Source: CADCTB01 sp038231955 | GTDB taxonomy: Bacteria > Actinomycetota > Acidimicrobiia > Acidimicrobiales > AC-14 | Assembly (NCBI GenBank): GCA_038231955.1 | Contig: JBBSIS010000181.1 | Span: 1 to 6,599, forward strand | Direction: 5' to 3' | DNA length: 6,599 nt | Shown here: in pieces, positions 1 through 6,277 of the stretch | Position numbering within the stretch: the stretch's first letter is position 1 | How the letters are laid out: every line of letters starts with the position of its first letter | The notes under the pieces: model-generated | Seen by the model: the letters and a program-made list of their open reading frames with translations, nothing else | Told to the model about the DNA's origin: nothing | The model's database searches: none | Translations under genes and position numbers: made by a program

Positions 1-1
1 A

Positions 2-313
2 CGAGCACACGAGCGCCATCGACAGACTGGCCCACAGTGCCAGGCCCGACGCAGCGATCAGCGCGGCGGCGATGCCGACCATCTGCAGGCTGGCGGCGAC
101 GCCTTGCGAGGGCATGTGCCCGAACAGCTTCATGTAGGAGACGGGCTGGAAGAGCGCCGACGGCTGCCCGGCGACGACGCGATAGTCGGTCGTCGCCAGC
201 CGCAGCGCCAACAGGCCGCAGAGCCCGATGCGCACCGACGCAAGCCGTCGCGCATCCTCAGCGCCGAACACCCAGCGGTCGGCACGGCGAAGCAGATCGT
301 CAGCTTCCGGCAC
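2..313 (-). CDS. HTTM-like multi-pass membrane protein, N-terminal part (runs off left edge)
   Basis: Reading from a GTG at 313-311, the minus strand stays open for 104 codons to the window edge. The protein begins MPEADDLLRRADRWVFGAED, a short charged cytoplasmic lead. It continues with a first membrane segment (about residues 25-45, around ARRLASVRIGLCGLLALRLA), an extracytoplasmic stretch containing QPSALFQPVSYMKLFG, and a second hydrophobic segment rich in Ala/Leu at about residues 75-104. An Arg-Leu-Ala-x-x-Arg lead into the first helix followed by a Phe-Gln-Pro loop resembles HTTM (vitamin K-dependent carboxylase-like) or DoxX-like membrane proteins; this is recognised by eye, without a search. 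The start is supported by AAGG at 319-322, five bases upstream. It overlaps the 3' end of the preceding gene by 14 bases, implying translational coupling. Function and substrate are unknown, and the C-terminal part is outside the window. Confidence 0.6.
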   Translation of the reverse strand, partial: MPEADDLLRRADRWVFGAEDARRLASVRIGLCGLLALRLATTDYRVVAGQPSALFQPVSYMKLFGHMPSQGVAASLQMVGIAAALIAASGLALWASLSMALVCS

Positions 314-773
314 GGAGACCTTGGCGGTCACAGATCCAGGCGAGGGTGCGCCGTGGCGCGCCAGCCCGGTCACCCTGGCGCCGGGAAGCCAGCCAGTCGA
401 GTTGGTAGATCCACAGGAAATCAATGCTGGGAACGAACCGCTTCGTCGCACCGGTCAGCCAGGCGGCGCAGGTCGCATCCCTTCGGGCGGCCGAGCCCTT
501 CGGAAAGCCGCTCACGATGCGCCCGAAGCCCCGATAACCGTGGGCGATCGAGGCGATCGGATAGTCCTGTTCACGGCCGCTCGCATCGACGGCCGTCGCC
601 TGCCAGCTCGTCTGTTTGTCGGTGCGGAGGCTGCTGAAGAGCCGCCAACTCGAGAACGGCCACGCGTTGACCGAGGCGAGGGTGCAGATGACGAGCGCGG
701 AGAGGAACACCACCACGAACGCCCGGGCGTACCGTGGGACGGTCGCGCTAGCGGAGAGAGGCGGTGCCGACAC
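300..773 (-). CDS. Small membrane-anchored protein of unknown function, HTTM partner
   Basis: This encodes 157 residues. A short positively charged N-terminus (about 1-17) is followed by one membrane helix at roughly residues 17-34 (ARAFVVVFLSALVICTLASV). A soluble domain of about 120 residues follows, presumably outside the membrane. It contains NAWPFSSWRLFSSLRTDKQ, a Tyr/Gly-rich stretch (ASIAHGYRGFGRIVSGF) and a basic C-terminus with several Trp and Arg. I recognise the WPFSSWRLFS-type pattern only as that of uncharacterised actinobacterial proteins found beside HTTM-like genes, so no activity is assigned. I chose the GTG at 773-771 because GAGGAG (778-783) lies four bases upstream and the overlap with the upstream gene is only 26 bases. 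An in-frame ATG at 815 would add 14 residues but has a weak ribosome site and overlaps more. Its position between a mannosyltransferase and an HTTM-like gene suggests an envelope role. Confidence 0.68.
   Translation of the reverse strand: MSAPPLSASATVPRYARAFVVVFLSALVICTLASVNAWPFSSWRLFSSLRTDKQTSWQATAVDASGREQDYPIASIAHGYRGFGRIVSGFPKGSAARRDATCAAWLTGATKRFVPSIDFLWIYQLDWLASRRQGDRAGAPRRTLAWICDRQGLRAGS
314..322 (-). promoter_or_regulatory. Ribosome binding site of the HTTM-like gene
   Basis: The minus strand reads AAGG at 322-319 with a five-base spacer to the GTG at 313-311. It sits within the final codons of the upstream gene (stop TGA at 302-300), consistent with coupled translation. It is the main support for this start. 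Confidence 0.5.
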
Positions 774-2325
774 CGTGCTCCTCGGGAACGGCGACCAACG
801 TGTCGCTGCGATCATCGATCCGGCGGTCTGCGCCCAGGACGCGCCCGGCGACGAGGACGAGGACGACCAACAGGACCAACGCCGCGCCGTAGTGGACCCC
901 GTCCATCACCCCCTTCGTCGAGTAGCCGTGGAACGGATCGGCGGGGATCAGGGTCAGGGCGAGGACGCCGGTCGCAAGTGCGCCACCCACCAGGAGCACC
1001 TCGTCAGCGAAGACTCCGAGGAAAGCCACGAACCACGCCGAGTACCACGGAAGCAGGAAGGGCATGCACAGCGCCAGGAGCAGCAGGGCGATCCCCCACG
1101 CCTCGGCCGGTGGGACCGAGTCGGACGAAGCCGTTCGGTGGGCCAGACGTCGAAGGAGGACCGCGAACAGGACGAGGAAGCTGGCCGCCACGACGCGGGC
1201 GGCGTATGTACCGGCAGCCGACCCCGCGACCGAACCGACGACCAAGCGGGCCACGTGGCCAACCAGTTGTGACAGGCTTGCCCACACCTCGATTCCACCA
1301 AGCGTGGCGAACGGGGCCAGCGTGTGCCACCCGGACACGAAGGGGGCCATCGCCGCGGTCGCCGCTGCCGCGATCACGGCCAGGTGGGCGGCGACAATCC
1401 GGCCGCGCTCGGCCCGGCTCGTGCGTACGATCCATCGCACCCACAGTGCCAGCGCCGGCACCATGGCCACCTTGACCAGGCAGGCCGCCGTGAGCAGGAC
1501 GGTGACGACGATCGCCTTGGCCGACAGACCTCGCGGTCGGGTCATAGCGATGGCCATCGCAGCGGCGAGCGGGGCGGCGATCAGCGCATCGACGTGGCCG
1601 CCGCCCACGGTGTGCACCACGATCACCGGATTGAGACTGATCAGGGCGACGGCGAGTGGCGCCCGCTCGGGGCGGATGCGGAACGCGCTCAGCGCCACGA
1701 AGCCGGTCGCCGCGGCGATCGATAATCCGCCGAGCACCTTGAACGCGAGGATGGTGGCGCCCGTCGAACCCGCCCAGCCACGGGCGATTGCTGCGCTCAG
1801 CAGGGTGAAGCCGGGACCGTAAAGCGGGTGATGGCGCAACCACTGCACCGATGCCGTCGCCACGAAGGGATCGCGCGGGAACGACGACAACCTGGCCACG
1901 TAGGGGTTCTGCTGGTACAGGGCCACGATTCGCCCGTAGGCCGCGTAGGTATAGACGTCCCGGGACAGCAGGAGCGGGGCGGCGACCGAGACGGCCAGGC
2001 TGATGCCCGAGGCGGCCATGACGGCCGAGAGCCGAACCCTGTTCGCCCACGCCTCGGTTAGCACGCCGACGAAGGCGGCGAGGACCGCCACCATAAGGAC
2101 CAGGGACACGCCGATCAGTCCCCGCCGTCCGACCCGGACCACGCCGGTGACATTGGCCAGGCCCGCCGCCCACGCGGGAGGGCTGGCCCCGGCGGGTAGC
2201 AGCACGGTCAGCGGGGAGTTCGGGGCTCCCGCCACGACGGCCATGGCCAGGTAGCCGGCGACCACGATACATAGGCACCATCGGGCCCGAATGCTCGTGG
2301 CGCGCTTCGACGGTCCTGGGGTCAT
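748..2325 (-). CDS. Polyprenol-phosphate-mannose-dependent alpha-1,6-mannosyltransferase, MptA/MptB-like GT-C
   Basis: The 525-residue protein is a polytopic membrane glycosyltransferase. The N-terminal helix spans residues 16-33, with further helices at about 70-90 and 100-120. The helix ending at 120 is followed by SRDVYTYAAYGRI (121-133), the acidic loop typical of the MptA/MptB mannosyltransferases of Corynebacteriales; Asp123 is the likely catalytic acid. Further along come the NPYV, HPLYGPG and NPVIVVHTVGGGHVDAL blocks, then about eight more hydrophobic helices and a charged cytoplasmic tail. In known relatives the enzyme moves mannose from polyprenyl phosphate onto an alpha-1,6-mannan lipoglycan core on the outer face of the membrane; the substrate here is inferred. 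Length fits the family. The ATG at 2325 is chosen because homology-like sequence begins there; a GTG two codons upstream (2331) is possible and neither has a strong ribosome site. The frame stays open further upstream only because it crosses the decayed plus-strand locus. First gene of a three-gene minus-strand operon. Confidence 0.85.
   Translation of the reverse strand: MTPGPSKRATSIRARWCLCIVVAGYLAMAVVAGAPNSPLTVLLPAGASPPAWAAGLANVTGVVRVGRRGLIGVSLVLMVAVLAAFVGVLTEAWANRVRLSAVMAASGISLAVSVAAPLLLSRDVYTYAAYGRIVALYQQNPYVARLSSFPRDPFVATASVQWLRHHPLYGPGFTLLSAAIARGWAGSTGATILAFKVLGGLSIAAATGFVALSAFRIRPERAPLAVALISLNPVIVVHTVGGGHVDALIAAPLAAAMAIAMTRPRGLSAKAIVVTVLLTAACLVKVAMVPALALWVRWIVRTSRAERGRIVAAHLAVIAAAATAAMAPFVSGWHTLAPFATLGGIEVWASLSQLVGHVARLVVGSVAGSAAGTYAARVVAASFLVLFAVLLRRLAHRTASSDSVPPAEAWGIALLLLALCMPFLLPWYSAWFVAFLGVFADEVLLVGGALATGVLALTLIPADPFHGYSTKGVMDGVHYGAALVLLVVLVLVAGRVLGADRRIDDRSDTLVAVPEEHGVGTASLR
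774..783 (-). promoter_or_regulatory. Ribosome binding site deciding the start of the HTTM-partner gene
   Basis: The minus strand reads GAGGAG at 783-778, then a four-base spacer, then GTG at 773-771. It lies inside the last codons of the mannosyltransferase gene, which ends at 748, so the downstream gene can be translated by re-initiating ribosomes. It favours this GTG over the ATG at 815. Confidence 0.6.
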
Positions 2326-2547
2326 GGGCACCGAATCGGACGGTAGCGCCGCCCACCACCTGACACGGCGTCGGCCCGGCGGAGGAGAACCGATCTCTCT
2401 CGGCGTGGACGCCGGGCCGACCGACCATTTACGGCTCTTCTGCTTCATCCGTGGGTCGATCCACCACGTCGGCCTGAGCGCGACGAGAATGGAAGCGACG
2501 TTCGGCGAGGAGGTCGGGTGTGGGCGCAGTAGGACGGCACGAGCGGT

Positions 2548-2660
2548 GTGGAATGTGGAAGCGGCAGGAAGGCCAAGCGCTGCTGCGGTGTCCAACGGGC
2601 CCGTCCCAAGCCGACCTGGCCCGTGCGTTCCTCGACGGCCAGGTCCGACGGCTGCGCGGG
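2548..2660 (+). pseudogene. SEC-C motif protein, broken N-terminal remnant
   Basis: Beginning at GTG 2548 the plus strand encodes VECGSGRKAKRCCGVQR, a textbook SEC-C zinc-binding motif (C-x-C-x8-C-C type, here with one early Cys replaced by Glu or lost with the start) as found at the SecA C-terminus and in many small proteins. The reading frame then becomes proline/arginine nonsense. One frame over, at 2604-2660, the expected continuation appears as SQADLARAFLDGQVRRLRG. The frames rejoin if one G is restored in the G/C run at about 2596-2601. After residue ~38 the family resemblance ends and metallophosphoesterase-like sequence begins, so the rest of the gene appears deleted. SEC-C modules bind zinc and often mediate protein or nucleic acid contacts; no activity is expected from this remnant. 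Confidence 0.6.
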
Positions 2661-2681
2661 TCCTCCGCCTGGGTCGGGCCC

Positions 2682-3449
2682 GGGCTGGTCGTCTTCGCCG
2701 CGACTTCCTGAAGCTGCTGGCCGGCGGCCACGACGATCCGGCGCCCGCGCTCGCCACCCACGGCCGCCTCCGCGACGCCGTCGTCGCCTTCGCCCGAGCC
2801 GAGGACCGCCGGGTGGTGTGCCTGGCCGGGACCCACGACCGCCGCCTGGCCTGGGACGCCGTAGCCGCCGGAGGCCTGGTAACCACCCCTGCGCGCTGAA
2901 CTGGCGATCGCGGTGGAGCTGCAGATCGACACCGCAGGGCTGCGGTAAGGTGCGGGCGGAGCACGGCCATCGCTCCGATCCGGCCAACGCCTTCACCGAC
3001 CGTCGCAACCCGCACGACACGCCGCTCGGGCACTACTCGTGTCCGTCGTGCCCGTCGTGCTGACCCTCGCAGTCGCTATGATCGCCAACCCGGTGTGGTC
3101 GACCATCTCGGCATCCGCTAAGCGGGGCCCGGCCCAGAACGACGAGGCTCGCCGCCTTGTTGCCGGCGGCCACGCCGGCCTGATGACGGGCCACACCCAT
3201 CACCCCGAGCTCACCCTGCTCCCGGACGGCTTCTACGCCAACACCGGGTCGGGCACGAACGTCGTCGACGAGCGGCGCAGCTCCGGCGGCCTCCCCGCGA
3301 TGTTCCTGTCCCACCGGCAGCTTTCGTGGATCGAGCCCGAGGCCGGCGCCGACCTCCCCGTCCGCCTTCTGCACAGCTGGATGGAAGTGGCCGGCGGGGC
3401 GACCCGCGTCCAGCGTGCAACCTCCTTCTCCTTGCTGAGAGGGTCTTGA
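2682..3449 (+). pseudogene. Calcineurin-like metallophosphoesterase, multiply frameshifted remnant
   Basis: Pieces of one metallophosphoesterase appear in order but in changing frames. GLVVFA (2682-2699) continues one frame over as DFLKLLAGG (from 2702), restoring a GDF metal-site motif if one base is missing near 2700. That frame runs through RRVVCLAGTHDRRLAWD, the GNHD motif with Asn changed to Thr. Frame zero resumes with AELAIAVELQIDTAG (from 2895). An extra T at 2946 leads to KVRAEHGHRSDPANAF (from 2947). From about 3039 an open frame gives a membrane-helix-like stretch (VVLTLAVAMIANPV) and then GHTHHPELTLLPDGFYANTGSG, the C-terminal metal-binding GHTH motif. The N-terminal DxH motif and internal blocks are missing. 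The final 136-codon segment (3039-3449) is open and could be mistaken for a gene. The intact relative would hydrolyse phosphoester bonds using two metal ions; this copy should be inactive. Confidence 0.75.
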
Positions 3450-3669
3450 TGACTGGCCCCGCAGCTACTTCGCCTGCACGCGGGCTGCATTTGCCCTGCT
3501 GTTGCCCGGTCGCCGCTGCAACCCGGCTGTGGGCGCCCCGACCCGATCATCGTCCGTAGCCGCGGGGAGCCCTACGTCGACTGCGCGCAGGGCGAGGAGG
3601 GTGCCTTCTCCTACCGGTCTGCCTAGACGACCACGCGGTGATCACGCCATCGCTCCAGTCGCGCACCCG
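3450..3669. other. Gene-free stretch between the metallophosphoesterase remnant and the phospholipase gene
   Basis: Both flanking coding sequences end here (stops at 3447-3449 on plus and 3672-3670 on minus), so a bidirectional terminator would be expected. The only palindrome I see is the 8-base GTGATCAC at 3638-3645, whose arms do not extend and which has no T run. The frame of the plus-strand remnant, after two consecutive stops, stays open to TAG at 3624-3626 and ends with EPYVDCAQGEEGAFSYRSA. It has no start codon or ribosome site that I trust. Confidence 0.4.
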
Positions 3670-4992
3670 CTATGGTCCCTCGCTCGCCGGCACCCGCGGG
3701 CACAACAGCTGGCCGGCGGGGTCGACCGGTGCTGCCGGCAGCGATGGCGGGTTGGCGAAAGCGATCTTGGTGAAGTCGAACATGCCCAGCATCGGATCGG
3801 CCAAGGCATCGCGCTGGGTGAGGGCGGGCAGCCCGAAGCGCGTCTCGATGAACCGCAGGATCGACGTGTGGTCGTAGACGACGTGGGAGACGAAGTGGGC
3901 TTTGGCGTACGGCGACACGACCACCGCCGGCACCCGGAAGCCGTAGCGGTCGAAGGCGGCCGGAACGTTGCCCGTCTTGAGCAACGGAGCGATGGCGTCG
4001 GGGACGGGCGCCGGGGGCGGGGGGACGTGATCGTAGAAGCCGCCGTCCTCGTCGTAGGCCAGGAACAACGCCGAAGAGCTCCATTGCGGGCTGTGGAACA
4101 GCGCGTCGACGACCCCGGCGGTGAACGCCTGGCCGACCTGGACGTTCGCCGGCGGGTGCTCATCGTTGGCCACGGCAGGACCTCCGGCCAGGGTGCCGTC
4201 GACGAAGGCCACCTGCGGCAGCTGAGCACTGGCCGCGTCGGCGTAGTACTGCGAGATCGGGAAGATGTGGCCGTCGGCGTGGGCCCGCACGTAGAAGAAC
4301 TCGTTGGCGAAGGGGAGAAGATCGGAGTAGTAGACCCGCCAGGTGACGTTGGCCTCGTCGAGAAGGTTGAACACGCTTCGCTGGGTGAAGCCGTCGAGGG
4401 GCGGCAGGTCGTTTCGGATGTGGCCGAACGACGTGCCCGCCAGGAGGAAGAGCCGATTCGGGAAGGTGGGACCGAGCACCGAGGAGAAGTAGCGGTCGGC
4501 CATGGCGAATGTGCTGTAGAGGCCGTAGTAGTAGGGCAGATCGGCCTGGGTGTAGTAACCCATGGTGCGCGCTCCGGTGGGATCGGTAGGGGTGACGTTG
4601 GCGGCGGTGAAGCCGTCCATCGCCCCGCCGTTCCACTCCTGGTGGGTGCCGGTCCACGAGTGCTCCAGGTCGGCGACCTCGCAGTACCGGCTCTGGTGGA
4701 ACGCACCGACGGGCGGCCCGGCTGGGTTCACCGGGTTGGGGTTCGAGGCCGTTGACGGTTCTGCCTCGGCCTGGGGCTGACCGCTGTCATGCAGGTGCCC
4801 CAGGTAGGAGTCGAAGGAGCGGTTCTCCTGCATCAGGACCACCACGTGGTCAATCGGGTTACGGGCCGCCGCGGGTGGGCTTGGGTGGCTCTGTGCGCAT
4901 CCAGCGGCGATGAGGCCAGCAGCGACGAGAAGCGCAGCCGAGAGCGGCGGGCGGCGGGGAGAGCGCACGACGGTCACCGGTGACTTCACCAC
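3670..4992 (-). CDS. Exported phosphoesterase of the phospholipase C / acid phosphatase family (lipoprotein)
   Basis: The 440-residue protein belongs to the phosphoesterase family that includes bacterial phospholipases C and the acid phosphatase AcpA, which cleave phosphate esters of lipids or small molecules outside the cytoplasm. The N-terminus is a signal peptide: basic residues including Arg13-Arg14, a hydrophobic core at 17-30, then AAGC with Cys32 as probable lipidation site. The hallmark NPIDHVVVLMQENRSFDSYLG follows; Glu56 and Asn57 match metal/active-site residues of the family. Then come GPTFPNRLFLLAGTSFG, LAYDEDGGFYDHVPPP (Asp314-Glu315, further metal ligands), GFRVPAVVVSPYAK and HVVYDHTSILRFIE near the C-terminus. 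All core motifs are intact. At 440 residues it lacks the extra C-terminal domains of the large Pseudomonas/Mycobacterium enzymes. The start is one of two adjacent GTG codons (4992 or 4989). It follows the lipoprotein gene by ~110 bases on the same strand. Exact substrate is not determinable. Confidence 0.92.
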   Translation of the reverse strand: MVKSPVTVVRSPRRPPLSAALLVAAGLIAAGCAQSHPSPPAAARNPIDHVVVLMQENRSFDSYLGHLHDSGQPQAEAEPSTASNPNPVNPAGPPVGAFHQSRYCEVADLEHSWTGTHQEWNGGAMDGFTAANVTPTDPTGARTMGYYTQADLPYYYGLYSTFAMADRYFSSVLGPTFPNRLFLLAGTSFGHIRNDLPPLDGFTQRSVFNLLDEANVTWRVYYSDLLPFANEFFYVRAHADGHIFPISQYYADAASAQLPQVAFVDGTLAGGPAVANDEHPPANVQVGQAFTAGVVDALFHSPQWSSSALFLAYDEDGGFYDHVPPPPAPVPDAIAPLLKTGNVPAAFDRYGFRVPAVVVSPYAKAHFVSHVVYDHTSILRFIETRFGLPALTQRDALADPMLGMFDFTKIAFANPPSLPAAPVDPAGQLLCPRVPASEGP

Positions 4993-5001
4993 CGCACCCT
5001 T
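4993..5001 (-). promoter_or_regulatory. Ribosome binding site of the phospholipase-like gene
   Basis: The minus strand reads AAGGG at 5001-4997. The spacer is four bases to the GTG at 4992-4990 and seven bases to the next GTG at 4989-4987. By spacing alone the second GTG is slightly better; the two choices differ by one residue. Confidence 0.5.
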
Positions 5002-5036
5002 GGCCCCGTGGCGCGCTCGAACAACTTGCCATCGGC

Positions 5037-5057
5037 GCCGGTGTCGCCGGTGTCGCC
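5037..5057. repeat. Short tandem 9-mer in the lipoprotein-phospholipase spacer
   Basis: GCCGGTGTC occurs at 5037-5045 and 5046-5054, followed by a partial GCC. It lies in the 109-base spacer between the two minus-strand genes. No function is evident; it may be chance in GC-rich DNA. Confidence 0.4.
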
Positions 5058-5101
5058 CTGGTCGATGCGGTCGAGGCTACATGTTCCGTCACGGAGGACC
5101 C

Positions 5102-5821
5102 TCACCCGAATGAGATCGAAAAGACTGGGTGGAGTTCGATGCCGTTTGAGGCCACGCCGGTCTGGCCGTGTATGGCGTCGAAGAACCCGACCCCGGTCAC
5201 CGTGACCGGGATCCGGCTGGCGTTGAACGACGGCCCCGGCTGGAAGCGGGTGTAGACGACCGCACGAACGTCACCGATCGCGGTCTTGAAGGGGCTGGGG
5301 CCGATGCAGTCGGCCGACGGGATCTCCGTGATCATCGTCCGACCCTGCCCGTCGTCGAGGACGAGGTGATAGTCCGAGTCGGCGGCCTCGAGCCTGAACT
5401 TGGTGAGAGTGGCATGGACCGAGAACACCGTCGTCTCGGTCGGGGAGACCCGGGCCGTCGGGTGCGCAGGGCAGGAAGGGCGGAGAGCTCCCCGACACTG
5501 GAGGTAAACACGTTGGCCTGGTCCACCTCGGCGGCGTCGGGGTCCATCCCGGTCTTGACTGCCCACCGCTCGACGCCGCACGTCTTGGCTGGAGGTGGAA
5601 GCTGGGTGACCAGCGGTGGTTCGGCCGAGGTGCTTGTCTTGGCAGGCAGCCGCCCTCGTGGTCGTGCCGATCAGCGTGGTGGAAGTCGAGGCTGCGGTGG
5701 TCGAGGTGGCCTCCGCCGTCGTCGCCGGTTTCGCCGACAGATGCGAGGAAGTGCAGGCGCTGAGGACCATGCACAACGGCAGAAGCCGCGATGTCGGCCC
5801 TGCGACACGCAGCCCTCGCAC
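5102..5821 (-). CDS. Predicted lipoprotein with conserved C-terminal domain; middle read in the wrong frame
   Basis: Starting at GTG 5821-5819 the protein opens with a lipoprotein signal peptide: Arg2/Arg5/Arg12, a hydrophobic core LLPLCMVLSAC, and a perfect LSAC lipobox with Cys23. A Thr/Ser/Ala-rich linker follows (about 24-55). The last 115 residues (5102-5449) form a well-preserved domain: TETTVFSVHATLTKFRLEAA, DSDYHLVLDDGQGRTMI, IPVTVTGVGFFDAIHGQTG and NGIELHPVFSI. I recognise this domain from uncharacterised secreted actinobacterial proteins; its role is unknown. The stretch between them in this frame is Arg/Gly/Pro nonsense. A neighbouring minus-strand frame carries the expected middle, CGVERWAVKTGMDPDAAEVD and FTSSVGELSALPALRTRRP (about 5640-5452). 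Two opposite frameshifts (about 5640-5672 and 5450-5453) therefore cancel, leaving the frame open but about 60 residues scrambled. It lacks a stop before the start, so it is also continuous with the MFS remnant upstream. Confidence 0.62.
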   Translation of the reverse strand: MRGLRVAGPTSRLLPLCMVLSACTSSHLSAKPATTAEATSTTAASTSTTLIGTTTRAAACQDKHLGRTTAGHPASTSSQDVRRRAVGSQDRDGPRRRRGGPGQRVYLQCRGALRPSCPAHPTARVSPTETTVFSVHATLTKFRLEAADSDYHLVLDDGQGRTMITEIPSADCIGPSPFKTAIGDVRAVVYTRFQPGPSFNASRIPVTVTGVGFFDAIHGQTGVASNGIELHPVFSISFG

Positions 5822-6277
5822 CGGGGATGCGTACGCGCCCTCCCCTCCTCGGATGACGACGCCAATCCCCAGGCCCTTCTTTCCCCCGAGGGCGGCAACG
5901 ATCGCCCCTGTCGCGGGGGAGAAGCCGGCGGCCGATTCCCCCTGGGCCAGTCGGGCTAGGCCGAGCGCATCCGGTTCGCCGGCCAGAACAAACGCGGCCG
6001 AGGCCAGGGCGAACCCGACCAGGCCCCCGATGAGCACCGGGCGGGGGCCGATTCGGTCGGCCAGGATCCCGAAGGCGGGCTTGAGCACGACCTCCGCCCC
6101 GTCGTACAGGGCGAGCAGGATCCCCAACTCCATGAGCGACGCGTGATGCCCGCGGGCATAGCGCCCGAGGTTGGCCGCCACAGCATGGGCGCCGAACGCG
6201 GTGACGAAGCCCGCTGCGTACAGGGTGCCGAGTTGGCGTTGCCGCGCTCGTGCTTCCAGGGGCGAGCCCTCCGTCAC
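5822..6277 (-). pseudogene. Major facilitator superfamily transporter, N-terminal fragment fused in frame to the lipoprotein
   Basis: From GTG 6277-6275 the protein has a short basic lead (EARARQRQ), a first membrane helix at about 17-38, and a second at about 50-69. The MFS motif A region follows as GILADRIGPRPVL (70-82; Gly70, Asp74, Arg75, Gly77, Arg79). Then come helix 3 (GGLVGFALASAAFVLAG) and the helix-4 signature RLAQG-like stretch followed by FSPATGAIVAALGG. Resemblance ends at about residue 140-148. A normal transporter has ~400 residues and 12 helices, so roughly two thirds is missing. With no stop codon, the frame runs on into the lipoprotein gene, giving a 391-codon hybrid frame (5102-6277). 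The start is supported by the GTGA overlap with the stop of the upstream PAP2 gene, a common operon arrangement. A four-to-five-helix fragment would not be expected to transport. Substrate unknown. Confidence 0.7.

Noticed and set aside
228..1475. Long plus-strand open frame (415 codons) opposite the membrane operon
   Set aside because: Composition is extremely Arg/Pro/Gly-rich with no recognisable motif. It lies antisense to three genes with clear membrane-protein content, so it is a high-GC shadow.
2340..2345. TACCGT on the minus strand as a -10 element for the mannosyltransferase
   Set aside because: It fits TANNNT but there is no convincing -35 partner, and such hexamers are frequent by chance.
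2291..2547. Plus-strand frame leading into the SEC-C and phosphoesterase relics
   Set aside because: Its first ~90 residues have no recognisable content and overlap the start of the mannosyltransferase; only the later DFLKLLAGG segment is meaningful and belongs to the relic.
2326..3033. N-terminal extension of the mannosyltransferase frame (up to 236 extra residues)
   Set aside because: The extension is Arg/Pro-rich, crosses the SEC-C and phosphoesterase relics on the opposite strand, and is absent from the family; the start at 2325 fits better.
3638..3645. GTGATCAC palindrome as a terminator between convergent genes
   Set aside because: Only eight bases pair, the arms do not extend, there is no loop and no T run.
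3502..4755. Long plus-strand open frame (417 codons) opposite the phospholipase-like gene
   Set aside because: It mirrors the codon pattern of the intact phosphoesterase on the other strand, shows no domain, and has only low-complexity Val/Gly/Arg-rich sequence.
4980..5255. Plus-strand frame with a hydrophobic-looking stretch (LAIGAGVAGVALVDAV)
   Set aside because: The stretch derives from the GCCGGTGTC tandem repeat, and the rest overlaps the well-conserved lipoprotein C-terminal domain on the other strand.
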